Assembly (NCBI RefSeq): GCF_000282635.1
Contig: NZ_AKIW01000001.1
Coordinates: 1-64,000 of the forward strand
Source: Variovorax sp. CF313
GTDB taxonomy: Bacteria > Pseudomonadota > Gammaproteobacteria > Burkholderiales > Burkholderiaceae_C
DNA length: 64,000 bases
Direction: 5' to 3'
The position numbers and the translations under genes are program-made. The notes beneath the pieces are model-generated. The model saw only the letters and a list, made by a program, of their open reading frames with translations, had not been told where the DNA came from and ran no database searches. Positions 53,798 through 61,693 of the stretch are shown here, piece by piece; position 1 is the stretch's first letter; each line of letters opens with the position of its first letter.

Positions 53798-54450
53798 GTG
53801 ACAACGGTCTGTTTCTGACGCTCGAAGGCATCGACGGGGCGGGCAAGTCGAGCCACCTCGATGCGCTGGAAGCCCTGTTCAGGGCGCAGGGCCGCGAGGT
53901 CGTGCGCACGCGCGAGCCCGGTGGTACGCCGCTGGCCGAGACGCTGCGCGAGTTGATCCTCGAGCAGCTGATGGATCCGCTGACCGAATCGCTGCTGGTG
54001 TTCGCGGCGCGGCGCGACCACATCGCGCAGGTCATCGAGCCGGCGCTGGCGCGCGGCGACGTGGTGCTGTGCGACCGGTTCACCGACGCGACCTTTGCCT
54101 ACCAGGGCGCGGGGCGGGGCTTCGATCAAGCCGTGCTGTCGACGCTCGAACAATGGGTGCAGGCGGAGGCGGGCAGGGCGGCGCCGCTTCAGCCGCACAT
54201 CACGCTGTGGTTCGACCTGGCGCCCGGGATCGCGGCGCAGCGATTGGCCGGCGCCCGCGTGCCCGACAAGTTCGAAGCCCAGCCCGTCGAATTCTTCAGC
54301 CGCGTCGCCCAGGGCTACGCGGCCCGCGCGGCCGCTGATGCGAACCGCTTCGTGCGCATCGATGCCAGCCAGGCCCGCGACCAGGTGTGGCAGCAGGTCG
54401 AAACGGCATTGGTGGCGCGTGGCGTGCTGAACCGAGGATCCGCCCGATGA
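53794..54450 (+). CDS. tmk: Thymidylate kinase
   Basis: A 218-residue enzyme that phosphorylates dTMP to dTDP. The P-loop GIDGAGKSS is at residues 12-20. The dTMP-binding [15 protein letters not shown] and DR(F/Y) motif ([20 protein letters not shown]) are present. The LID region is [15 protein letters not shown]. It starts inside the mltG stop and ends inside the holB start (both ATGA), the usual order in proteobacteria. Confidence 0.97.
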   Translation: MSDNGLFLTLEGIDGAGKSSHLDALEALFRAQGREVVRTREPGGTPLAETLRELILEQLMDPLTESLLVFAARRDHIAQVIEPALARGDVVLCDRFTDATFAYQGAGRGFDQAVLSTLEQWVQAEAGRAAPLQPHITLWFDLAPGIAAQRLAGARVPDKFEAQPVEFFSRVAQGYAARAAADANRFVRIDASQARDQVWQQVETALVARGVLNRGSAR

Positions 54451-55460
54451 GCGTGCCGGCCCTGTCCCCCTGGCTGCGCCAGCCGCTCACGGAGTTGCTG
54501 CGCCAGCGCGGCCATGCCTGGCTGCTTCAAGGTCCCTCCGGCATCGGCCAGTACGAACTCGCGCTGGCGCTCGCGTCCGCATGGCTGTGCGAGCAGCCGA
54601 CGCCGGAGGGCACAGCCTGCGGCCACTGCGCCAGCTGCCATGCCATCGAGGTTCGCACGCATGCCGACCTGTGCGTGCTGATGCCCGAAGTCGCCATGCA
54701 GGAACTGAACTGGCCGCTCGACGAGAAGGCGCAGGCCGACATCGACGACAAGAAACGCAAGGCGAGCCGCGAGATCCGCGTCGAGGCGATGCGCGATGCG
54801 GTCGGTTTCGCGCAGCGAACCAGCGCGCGCGGCCGTGGCAAGGTGGTGCTGGTGTATCCGGCCGAGCGCATGAACACCATCACCGCGAACGCGCTGCTGA
54901 AGACGCTCGAAGAGCCCGTCGGCGATGTGCGCTTCGTGCTCGCCAGCGAGGCCGCGTGGCAACTGCTGCCCACCATCCGCAGCCGCTGCCTGGGCTTCAC
55001 GCTGCCCTGGCCTGAAACCGCCCAGGCCGAAGCCTGGCTGGCCGCGCAGGACGTGCCCGCCGCCGATGCGGCCGCATTGCTGCGCGCCGCCGGCGGCCGG
55101 CCGAGCGACGCCTTGCGGCTCGCGCGCTCGGGTCAGTCGCCCAAGGCCTGGTCCTTGCTTCCCAAGGCCATGACGCGTGGCGACGTGGGCGCGCTGGCCG
55201 ATCACGCGCCGGCGCAGGCCGTCGGTGCGCTGCAGAAGCTTTGCCACGACCTGATGGCTGTCGGCAATGGCGCCGCGCCCCGGTTCTTCGATGCCGCCGA
55301 CCTGCCCGCCGCGCCGTCGCGGCTGGCGCTGGCGCGCTGGTCGAAGTCGTTGGCAAGTGCCGCCAGAACCGCGGAACACCCGTTCAATGCGGGCCTCATG
55401 CTGGAAGCGCTTGTGAGCGAAGCGCGAACCACCCTAAACTCTGCCGCTCGTCGCCCATGA
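54447..55460 (+). CDS. holB: DNA polymerase III subunit delta'
   Basis: A 337-residue clamp-loader subunit. The P-loop is degenerate ([11 protein letters not shown], Gln in place of Lys), as expected because delta' does not hydrolyse ATP. A zinc module has Cys48, Cys58, Cys61 and Cys64. The sensor region has [20 protein letters not shown] followed by [17 protein letters not shown] and SRCLGFTLP. It works with delta and the DnaX subunits to open the sliding clamp. It overlaps tmk and pilZ by ATGA on both sides. Confidence 0.95.
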   Translation: MSVPALSPWLRQPLTELLRQRGHAWLLQGPSGIGQYELALALASAWLCEQPTPEGTACGHCASCHAIEVRTHADLCVLMPEVAMQELNWPLDEKAQADIDDKKRKASREIRVEAMRDAVGFAQRTSARGRGKVVLVYPAERMNTITANALLKTLEEPVGDVRFVLASEAAWQLLPTIRSRCLGFTLPWPETAQAEAWLAAQDVPAADAAALLRAAGGRPSDALRLARSGQSPKAWSLLPKAMTRGDVGALADHAPAQAVGALQKLCHDLMAVGNGAAPRFFDAADLPAAPSRLALARWSKSLASAARTAEHPFNAGLMLEALVSEARTTLNSAARRP

Positions 55461-55837
55461 ACCAACCTGTCGCCTCCGCCGTTCCCAACGCCACGCCCGC
55501 CCGGCCGAGCGTCATCCAACTCGCCATCAAGGAAAAGGGCGCGTTGTACGCGGCTTACATCCCTTTGTTCGCAGAAGGCGGCATCTTCATTCCGACCACG
55601 CGCGAATACCGGCTCGGCGACGATGTCTATGTGCTGCTGACGCTGCCCGAAGACCCGCAGCGCTATCCGGTGGCAGGCAAGGTCGCCTGGATCACGCCAT
55701 CGCGTGCGGCAGGCAACCGGGCACCGGGCGTGGGCATCCGGTTTCCGTCCGACGAAAAATCGCGCCAGCTCAAGGCACGCATCGAGGCTGCGCTGGGCGG
55801 TTCGATGGCCTCCGACCGTCCCACGCAAACCATCTGA
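55457..55837 (+). CDS. pilZ: PilZ-domain type IV pilus assembly protein
   Basis: A 126-residue protein with the PilZ beta-barrel: VIQLAIKEKGALYAAYIPLF, AEGGIFIPTTREYRLGDDVY, VLLTLPEDPQRYPVAGKVAW and PGVGIRFP. The RxxxR and (D/N)xSxxG c-di-GMP-binding motifs are absent, as in the true pilus-assembly PilZ proteins that do not bind c-di-GMP well. It overlaps holB by ATGA, the classical position for pilZ. Together with the secretin start at the left edge it suggests type IV pili in this organism. Confidence 0.92.
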   Translation: MNQPVASAVPNATPARPSVIQLAIKEKGALYAAYIPLFAEGGIFIPTTREYRLGDDVYVLLTLPEDPQRYPVAGKVAWITPSRAAGNRAPGVGIRFPSDEKSRQLKARIEAALGGSMASDRPTQTI

Positions 55838-55921
55838 GTTTTCCGCCGTCCCCGTGACGCGGAACTCCGTCGACGGCGCCACCTCCCACCAGGGAGTGCG
55901 CCGCGCACTTCACCATTTCCG

Positions 55922-56728
55922 ATGTTCACCGATTCCCACTGCCACCTCACGTTCCCCGAGTTCGCGGACCAGATGCCGCAGATCCGCGCCGCCATGGCCG
56001 CCGCGCAGGTCGACCGGGCGCTTTGCATCTGCACCAAGCTTGAAGAGTTCGACGACGTGCAGGCGCTGGCCGCCAGCTACGACAACTTCTGGGCCAGCGT
56101 CGGCGTGCACCCCGACAACGAGGACATCGCCGAGCCCAGCGTGGAAGACCTGGTGCGGCTGTCGGCCAGGCCCCGCGTGGTCGCCATCGGCGAGACCGGC
56201 CTCGACTACTACCAGATGGAGGAACGCAAGGGCGGACGCAGCATCTCCGACATGGAATGGCAGCGCGACCGCTTTCGGGTGCACATCCGCGCCGCTCAAC
56301 AGACCCGCAAGCCGCTGATCATCCACACCCGCGAGGCCTCGTCCGACACGCTGGCGATCCTCAAGGAGGAGGGCGAGGACGGCGCCGGCAATGCGGCCGG
56401 CGGCGTGTTCCATTGCTTCACCGAAACCGCCGAGGTGGCACGCGCGGCGCTCGATCTGGGTTTCTACATCTCGTTCTCCGGCATCCTGACCTTCAAGAAG
56501 GCCCAGGATCTGCGCGACGTAGCCGCTTTCGTGCCGCTGGACCGCATGCTGATCGAGACCGACAGCCCTTACCTCGCGCCCGTGCCGTACCGCGGCAAGA
56601 CCAACAATCCGTCGTACGTGCCATTCGTGGCACGGCAGATCGCCGAACTGCGAAAAGTGCCCGTGGAGGCCATCGCCAAGGCCACGAGCGACAACTTCGA
56701 AACGTTGTTCAGGGACGTTAAATCATGA
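55922..56728 (+). CDS. tatD: TatD-family metal-dependent hydrolase/DNase
   Basis: A 268-residue TIM-barrel hydrolase with the metal ligands in order: DSHCHL (His6 and His8), GETGLDYYQ (Glu), LIIHTREA (His), GGVFHCFTE (His) and IETDSPYLAP (Asp). The family has 3'-5' exonuclease or deoxyribonuclease activity. It lies 84 bases after pilZ and its stop overlaps the start of the ankyrin gene (ATGA). No strong ribosome site precedes its ATG. Confidence 0.94.
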   Translation: MFTDSHCHLTFPEFADQMPQIRAAMAAAQVDRALCICTKLEEFDDVQALAASYDNFWASVGVHPDNEDIAEPSVEDLVRLSARPRVVAIGETGLDYYQMEERKGGRSISDMEWQRDRFRVHIRAAQQTRKPLIIHTREASSDTLAILKEEGEDGAGNAAGGVFHCFTETAEVARAALDLGFYISFSGILTFKKAQDLRDVAAFVPLDRMLIETDSPYLAPVPYRGKTNNPSYVPFVARQIAELRKVPVEAIAKATSDNFETLFRDVKS

Positions 56729-57405
56729 AGAACTACATCAAAAAATCTCTTTATCTCATTGTTTTTGCTGCATCTTTTTCAGTGCATGCCGGTTCGTTCG
56801 AAGACTTCTTCCGGGCCGTGCGTGGCGACAACGCCAGCGGCGTGCGCACGCTGCTGCAGCGCGGTTTTGATCCGAACACGCGCGACGAACACGGCCAGAC
56901 GGGTTTGCTGATCGCATTGCGTGAGCCTTCGCCGAAAGTCATCCAGGTGCTGATCGAGTCGCCTCAGACCAATGTGGACCTGGCCAACGCCAAGGACGAA
57001 ACCCCGCTGATGCTGGCCGCGATCAAGGGCCAGCAGGACCTGGTCACGCAACTGCTGAAGCGCGACGCTGCGGTCAACAAAACGGGCTGGACGCCGCTGC
57101 ATTACGCCGCGACCAGCGGCCAGTTGACCATCATGAAGGTGCTGCTCGACAACTACGCATTCATCGACGCGCAATCGCCCAATGGCACCACGCCGCTGAT
57201 GATGGCTGCGATGTACGGCTCGAGCGAGGCGGTGAAGCTGCTGCTGGCCGAGGGTGCGGACACCACGATGAAGAACCAGCTGGGCATGACGGCCGTCGAC
57301 TTTGCCAACAAGGCGAACCGTCCGGAAGCGGCGTCGTTGATCACTGCGGCGGCGGCAGCCAAAGCCAATGCGCCCAAGGCGATTCCGAAGGACGGCAAAT
57401 GGTGA
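56725..57405 (+). CDS. Exported ankyrin-repeat protein
   Basis: A 226-residue protein. A signal peptide (MKNYIKKSLYLIVFAASFSV, cleavage after HA) is followed by about five ankyrin repeats at residues 27-205. Examples are GVRTLLQRGFDPNTRDEHGQ, TPLMLAAIKGQQDLVTQLLK and GWTPLHYAATSGQLTIMKVL. The C-terminus is an Ala-rich tail. Such proteins act as protein-binding scaffolds in the periplasm; the partner is unknown. The first 25 codons are AT-rich compared with the rest. It is coupled to tatD by ATGA. Confidence 0.92.
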   Translation: MKNYIKKSLYLIVFAASFSVHAGSFEDFFRAVRGDNASGVRTLLQRGFDPNTRDEHGQTGLLIALREPSPKVIQVLIESPQTNVDLANAKDETPLMLAAIKGQQDLVTQLLKRDAAVNKTGWTPLHYAATSGQLTIMKVLLDNYAFIDAQSPNGTTPLMMAAMYGSSEAVKLLLAEGADTTMKNQLGMTAVDFANKANRPEAASLITAAAAAKANAPKAIPKDGKW

Positions 57406-57611
57406 AGCCGGCGGGCGCCATGTTGCTGGCGTTCGGACTGATGGGTTTCGCGTCCGGCGCGATGGCGCAGCACTCGATCTACAAGTGCGTACATGGCGGC
57501 AAGGTCGCTTATTCGAACGAGCCGTGCCCGGACGCGAAGAAGGTCGAGGTCAAGCAGACGAAGGGCGTGAACTACGAGGGCCGGGGTTCGGGGAGCGCGC
57601 TGAAGCGTTGA
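57399..57611 (+). CDS. Small exported DUF4124-domain protein
   Basis: A 70-residue protein. A signal peptide ends GAMAQ, followed by HSIYKCVHGGKVAYSNEPCP, a DUF4124 core with two cysteines. The motif Y+C...G...YS(N/D)xPCP is the family's defining feature; function unknown. The ATG at 57399 overlaps the end of the ankyrin gene by seven bases, so the two are probably co-translated. It is shorter than many DUF4124 proteins. Confidence 0.8.
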   Translation: MVKPAGAMLLAFGLMGFASGAMAQHSIYKCVHGGKVAYSNEPCPDAKKVEVKQTKGVNYEGRGSGSALKR

Positions 57612-57629
57612 TACCGGCTGGGGGCCTCG

Positions 57630-57654
57630 TTGTGTTCATCTGAAATAAACACAA
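57630..57654. repeat. Inverted repeat after the DUF4124 gene
   Basis: Seven-base arms TTGTGTT (57630-57636) and AACACAA (57648-57654) have an 11-base AT-rich spacer, 18 bases after the stop. There is no T-run, so it is a poor terminator; it may be an operator or a weak transcription stop. The next 30 bases are unusually AT-rich. Confidence 0.4.
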
Positions 57655-57727
57655 TGTGCATTATGTTAAATCATAACGGCCGATCGCCATGAGTTCGTCG
57701 TCAACGCCCTATCGCCATGGGCGTCCG

Positions 57728-58453
57728 TCATTCCACCGCGAACCAGTTGAAAAAGTGTTCCGCTGAGCAGTACGCGACGAGCGGCTGCAGCGGAAAGGCC
57801 CGCCACGGAAAATCAACGGTACTCGGCTGAAGTGCGTCAAGTACAAGATCGGCGACCCCGGGCTTCAACTGATGGCGATGATTCAAGACCTGTCCCCAGA
57901 TGGAACTTCCGTTCAAATGGAGCGGCCCCTCTGCGGGTACGAGCGACTCGACATACGCCAGCGGGAAGAGCCGCGTATAGGCTTGAGTGTGATAGAGCCA
58001 CGAGAAGCCGAGAACCTGTTGAACGTCGGGGTGCTGCCGACGAACTTCTGCGAACAGTGCTCGCAACTCCGCATGACGCTCGTGCGTACTACTGCTAGCA
58101 AGAGGGCTGCTGCGCCGATGGCGTGGATCCGGCATGAAGTGAAGTCGCAGTGTCCTGTCTGCACCGCCGGGGTCGTAGCTGAAGCATCCGAATGGTGATT
58201 GCCGGACTGTGGGCGCGGCGCTTGCAGCGCTCAGCGTCAGGCGCAAGAGATCGCGATGTTGCGCGCAGGACGGAATCTCTTGCAAGAATGCAGCCCAAGC
58301 GCGATCGCCCGCGGGCCCCCAAAGACCGAATCTCCGACGCAAATTCGTGCATTTGCCGATCGCGTCTGCAACTGGGACATCGGTCAGCGCGCAATAGCGT
58401 TCGGCGAACCGCAACTGCAGGTCAAGGTAAGCCTCCAACGGACTGATCGTCAT
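57728..58453 (-). CDS. Conserved uncharacterised protein
   Basis: A 241-residue soluble protein of no named family. Conserved-looking stretches are SPLEAYLDLQLRFAERYCAL, FGCFSYDPGGADRTLRLHFM, RHAELRALFAEVRRQHPDVQ followed by QVLGFSWLYHTQAYTRLFPL, and GSSIWGQVLNHRHQLKPGVA. I recall similar proteins in Burkholderiales without an assigned role. The ATG at 58453 has no clear ribosome site; an in-frame GTG at 58519 would add 22 residues. It lies 107 bases after the Nudix gene on the same strand and may be the last gene of the uspA operon. Its base composition seems lower in GC than the housekeeping genes to its left. Confidence 0.7.
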   Translation of the reverse strand: MTISPLEAYLDLQLRFAERYCALTDVPVADAIGKCTNLRRRFGLWGPAGDRAWAAFLQEIPSCAQHRDLLRLTLSAASAAPTVRQSPFGCFSYDPGGADRTLRLHFMPDPRHRRSSPLASSSTHERHAELRALFAEVRRQHPDVQQVLGFSWLYHTQAYTRLFPLAYVESLVPAEGPLHLNGSSIWGQVLNHRHQLKPGVADLVLDALQPSTVDFPWRAFPLQPLVAYCSAEHFFNWFAVE

Positions 58454-58560
58454 GACGCGATTATTGGCTCGACCGTTGGATTGGACTGCGGGGGGACAAA
58501 GTAGTTGGCCGGCACCCAACCAGCTTGCGCACCGCTCGTCAACACGGGATTGCTGCTTGC

Positions 58561-59076
58561 TTACGGGCTCCGTTCAAAGTGATCAATCCCGAGCCCACCG
58601 CGCGGCGCAAGCACTGCATCGATCGGCCTCACTTCGTAGAGCAGTTGCCCATGGATTCCGGCCAAAGAAAGCTCTTGAGTCAGCACTGTGACAAGACTGG
58701 GTGCGCAAAACCGGGGCAACTGCTCGAATGCGGACCAGCGGAACCCGTCCATCTCGGGGCGACGTCGTCCACGGCGGTCCATGTAGAAGCTGGAACACAC
58801 GCAGGATTTCGCCTCGAAATGCCTCACCAGCGCTGCAAAGAGCCGAAGCTCTTTGTCCCGGCGGTAGGGAAAAAGTCCAATCTCCCTCAGCTGAGCAGGC
58901 AGCAACCGGAGGCCGCATTCCTCGAACGCCTCGCGCACGGCGGTCTGCGCGCCCTGCTCCTGCCCATCGCTTGCGCCCTTGGGGATGTCCCAATACCGGC
59001 TGTCGGTCGCATGGCAAAGCAGCAGTTGCCCTGCTGCATCGAACACCAGAACGCCACAGCTGGTCGACTTTTCCAT
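58561..59076 (-). CDS. Nudix-family hydrolase
   Basis: A 171-residue protein. The complete Nudix box G-x5-E-x7-REUxEExGU spans residues 34-56 (GASDGQEQGAQTAV then REAFEECGL). Before it are SCGVLVFDAAGQLLLCHATD and YWDIPKG, resembling the diadenosine-polyphosphate/NUDT2-like group. A Cys-rich insert (SCVCSSFYMDRRGRRRPEMD) lies in the middle. Such enzymes hydrolyse nucleoside diphosphate derivatives, often alarmone-like or oxidised nucleotides. It starts 10 bases after htrA with GAGG as ribosome site, so it belongs to the uspA-htrA operon. Confidence 0.9.
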   Translation of the reverse strand: MEKSTSCGVLVFDAAGQLLLCHATDSRYWDIPKGASDGQEQGAQTAVREAFEECGLRLLPAQLREIGLFPYRRDKELRLFAALVRHFEAKSCVCSSFYMDRRGRRRPEMDGFRWSAFEQLPRFCAPSLVTVLTQELSLAGIHGQLLYEVRPIDAVLAPRGGLGIDHFERSP

Positions 59077-59086
59077 TGCACAAGCC

Positions 59087-60529
59087 TCACGGCATCCGTA
59101 CGGTGGCATCGCTCGCGCCTCGCGCCACGGGGGCACGTTGCGGACCGCGCGGAAGAATCGGCACATAGCTGCGGGCCGAGCCGCGCATGACCAGCAAAGC
59201 GACCGTGTCGCTCTCTCTGATGGACTGGATCGCCGCATCGAAATCCGCCAGGCCGGCCACTTGCACATCGTTGACCGCGATCAGCATGTCGCCGTAGCGC
59301 AATCCCGCCCGCTGAGCCGAACCCGAGGCCGATTGCACAACGAGACCGGGATCCAGAAGGCTGATGCCCAGCACACCCTTTCGCTCCGAGAGTTCGAGCC
59401 CGAAGCGCGTCTCTTGCGGCAAGGCACGTGCGGCCAGCCGGGGCGCGAGGTCCGGTGGGATTTCGGCCACGCCTACCTGCATCGTCAACGGCGTTTTGTG
59501 GCGCCAGACTTTCAGTGCGAGCAGGCTGCCCTTGCGGGCTCCGGCTACACGATCCTGTATGTCGGCATAGGGCATTGCGGCAGCGCCATCGACGGCCAGC
59601 ACCACGTCGCCGCTGCGAAGCCCTGCCAGCTCGGCGGGGCTGTCCGGGTCGACGCGCACCACCAGCGCCCCCAATGCGGTATCGAGCCCGAAGGCCGGCG
59701 CGAGTTCGACGGTCAGGGGCTGAATACGGGCACCGATATGCCCCCGCATCACCCGCCCGGTGATACGAAGCTCGTCCGCAATGTGCATCGCCGTGTCGAT
59801 CGGCAGGCTGAACGACATGCCGGAGTACCCACCGCCGGGCGAGTAGGCCATCGAGTTCATGCCGACCACCCTGCCCCGTTCGTCGAACAACGGCCCGCCC
59901 GAGTTGCCCGGGTTGAGCGCGACGTCGGTCTGTATCAGCGGCACCCCGCTCCCACCTGACACGTAACGCGGATTGGCGCTCACCACGCCGGCGGTCACGC
60001 TGCGCTCGAAGCCGAAGGGGGCGCCCATCGCGGCGACCCATTCGCCCGGGCAGAGCTCGCTGCTGCGGCCCACGGTGACGACCGGCAAGTCGGACGCCGC
60101 GACCCGCAGCAGCGCCACGTCGGTGCGGCGGTCGATGCCAACCACCTCGGCATCGAAGCGGCGCTGGTCCTCGGTGACGATGGAGATAGCCTGGGCACCG
60201 GTCACCGCGTGCGCACTGGTCAGGATGTAGCCGTCGCGGCGGAAGATGAACCCCGACGCGAAACCGCGCTCCACGCCGCGGCCCCATTGCGTCGGTGCGC
60301 GCTGATCGCTGGCGGCAACCCAGTCGTTGCCCGTGCCCGCGACTGTCACGCTCACCACCGCAGGCGACTGACGCGCCGCGGCCGCCACGAAATCAGAGCC
60401 TTGCAGTCCCGACGACGTGCGCTCAAGGCACGACGATCGCGTCTGCGACCAGGTGCTCGTTCCGCCCGCCAGCGCGAATGCACCGAAGGCGGCCACGATC
60501 ACGCCCCGTGCCAGGGTTGCGGCACTCAT
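59087..60529 (-). CDS. HtrA/DegP-type periplasmic serine protease
   Basis: A 480-residue protein. A signal peptide (about 1-29, ending STWSQ) is followed by a trypsin-like domain with triad His107 (ILTSAHAVT), Asp137 (RRTDVALL) and Ser210 (NPGNSGGPLF). Two PDZ domains follow at about 270-350 (GALVVRVDPDSPAELAGLRS) and 380-460 (SAQRAGLRYGDMLIAVNDVQ). The layout matches DegP/DegQ, which degrade or refold misfolded envelope proteins. The second PDZ runs straight to a short basic tail. Its ATG is immediately after the uspA stop codon with no spacer. A second paralogue lies on the other strand at 61694. Confidence 0.92.
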   Translation of the reverse strand: MSAATLARGVIVAAFGAFALAGGTSTWSQTRSSCLERTSSGLQGSDFVAAAARQSPAVVSVTVAGTGNDWVAASDQRAPTQWGRGVERGFASGFIFRRDGYILTSAHAVTGAQAISIVTEDQRRFDAEVVGIDRRTDVALLRVAASDLPVVTVGRSSELCPGEWVAAMGAPFGFERSVTAGVVSANPRYVSGGSGVPLIQTDVALNPGNSGGPLFDERGRVVGMNSMAYSPGGGYSGMSFSLPIDTAMHIADELRITGRVMRGHIGARIQPLTVELAPAFGLDTALGALVVRVDPDSPAELAGLRSGDVVLAVDGAAAMPYADIQDRVAGARKGSLLALKVWRHKTPLTMQVGVAEIPPDLAPRLAARALPQETRFGLELSERKGVLGISLLDPGLVVQSASGSAQRAGLRYGDMLIAVNDVQVAGLADFDAAIQSIRESDTVALLVMRGSARSYVPILPRGPQRAPVARGASDATVRMP

Positions 60530-60952
60530 TCAACGCACCAGCAAGACCGGCACCGTGCACGCAGCCAGCACCTTGGTGGCAACCGACCCCAGCACCAGGT
60601 TGGTCAAGGTGCCATGGCCCCGCGAACCCATCATCACGAGATCGAACTGCCCCTTCTGCGCGAACGAAGCTATCTCCTCGGCGGGGTGGCCGATGCGGTG
60701 CTCGAAGCGGGCTTCGATGCCGTTCCTGGCCAGCAACGCGCGCACAGGCTCGAGCACCACCCGCGCATCGTCTTCGTAGTACCCGTGCACGATGTCCGGC
60801 CCTGCGAAGGCCGCGGCACGGTGCGGCACCGGCAGCACCGCATGGAAGACCGTGAAGGTGTGGCCCGCATTCGCCCAATCCTTGTGCGTGGTCAGGTAGG
60901 ACAGCATGCGATTCGTGTAGTCGCTGCCATCGACGGCAAGCAGGATTTTCAT
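60530..60952 (-). CDS. Universal stress protein (UspA family)
   Basis: A 140-residue single-domain protein. The ATP-binding UspA motif is present (LVMMGSRGHGTLTNLVLGSV followed by ATKVLAACTVPVLLVR, fitting G-x2-G-x9-GS). The start is MKILLAVDGSDYTNRMLSYL. It is the first gene of the minus-strand operon uspA-htrA-nudix. The ribosome site AAGGA precedes the ATG. An FNR/FixK-type box faces this gene about 66 bases upstream. UspA proteins help survival under starvation, oxidative or low-oxygen stress. Confidence 0.93.
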   Translation of the reverse strand: MKILLAVDGSDYTNRMLSYLTTHKDWANAGHTFTVFHAVLPVPHRAAAFAGPDIVHGYYEDDARVVLEPVRALLARNGIEARFEHRIGHPAEEIASFAQKGQFDLVMMGSRGHGTLTNLVLGSVATKVLAACTVPVLLVR

Positions 60953-61017
60953 GATGGTTCCTTCGGCGGAGACGTTCCCCGGTGCAAGGATGGTCCTCGC
61001 GCACCCGGCGCCTCGCC

Positions 61018-61031
61018 TTGCGCCAAATCAA
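61018..61031 (-). promoter_or_regulatory. FNR/FixK-type box facing the uspA-htrA operon
   Basis: TTGCG-CCAA-ATCAA (read on the minus strand TTGAT-TTGG-CGCAA) is the usual CRP/FNR-family oxygen-regulator site of two TTGxN half-sites with a 4-base centre. Its centre (61024.5) lies 72 bases before the uspA ATG. If it sits at -41.5, the -10 position reads GACCAT, a weak match. That a FNR, ANR or FixK homologue binds is inference. Confidence 0.6.
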
Positions 61032-61075
61032 GAAATCCGATGGCTCGCAGCACCTCGGCGCGACACCGCCGGTAC

Positions 61076-61117
61076 TTGATGCAGCGCAAGGTCGCGGCTT
61101 CCGACGCTGCCTACATT
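61076..61117 (+). promoter_or_regulatory. FNR/FixK-type box and -10 element of the flavodoxin-htrA operon
   Basis: TTGAT-GCAG-CGCAA (61076-61089) is followed by TACATT (61112-61117), a 4 of 6 match to the -10. The box centre (61082.5) would be at -41.5 if transcription starts near 61124, exactly the class II activator position. The predicted start leaves a leader of about 23 bases to the ATG at 61147 and favours that start codon over 61126. Confidence 0.62.
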
Positions 61118-61146
61118 GACTGTCCATGAACGCAGCAGAGGCAAGC

Positions 61147-61674
61147 ATGAACAACGTCCTGGTGATCGTCTATTCCTACACGGGCACTTCCCGCCGGGTC
61201 GCGGAGCTCCTGTGCAGCCAGCAGAACTGGCACATCGCGAACGTCACCGAGGTGCGCCCTCGCAGCGGCGCCCTCGGCAGCTTGCGTTGCGTGCTCGACT
61301 CGTTCTTCCGGCGACAGCCCGCCATTCGCTACGACGGTCCGCCGCCCAGCGACTTCGATGCCGTCGTGCTGGTGTCGCCGATCTGGATGCTGCAACTCGC
61401 CGGCCCCATGCGCAGTTTCGTCGCGCGCCAACGCCAGCGGCTGCCCGATGTCGCCGTGCTCTCGGTCATGGGTGGACAGGGAGCACCGAACGCTGCAGCC
61501 GAGATCGGCAAGCTCCTGGGCCGCGCGCCGATCCTGAGCTCCTCGCTCACGATGCGCGAGGTCGACGACGGCAGTTGTGCGGCCCGCCTGCAGGCCTTCG
61601 GCAGCGCTGTGAGCAGTGCCGAAGATTCGCAGGCAGTGGTGCGCCCCGTGACGCTGTCGCCGCAATCGATCTGA
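61147..61674 (+). CDS. Flavodoxin-like protein
   Basis: A 175-residue protein with a flavodoxin fold. The phosphate-binding loop is VIVYSYTGTSRRVAELL, and the second loop DAVVLVSPIWMLQLAGPMRS followed by FVARQRQRLPDVAVLSVMGG contacts the FMN ring. The family accepts electrons in oxidoreductase systems; this short form resembles NAD(P)H-quinone- or flavodoxin-type proteins without a partner. I chose the ATG at 61147, which has AGAGG nine bases upstream; the ATG at 61126 coincides with the predicted transcription start. It is the first gene of the plus-strand operon with htrA. Confidence 0.83.
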   Translation: MNNVLVIVYSYTGTSRRVAELLCSQQNWHIANVTEVRPRSGALGSLRCVLDSFFRRQPAIRYDGPPPSDFDAVVLVSPIWMLQLAGPMRSFVARQRQRLPDVAVLSVMGGQGAPNAAAEIGKLLGRAPILSSSLTMREVDDGSCAARLQAFGSAVSSAEDSQAVVRPVTLSPQSI

Positions 61675-61693
61675 AGGCCGAGTCCGGATCGAC

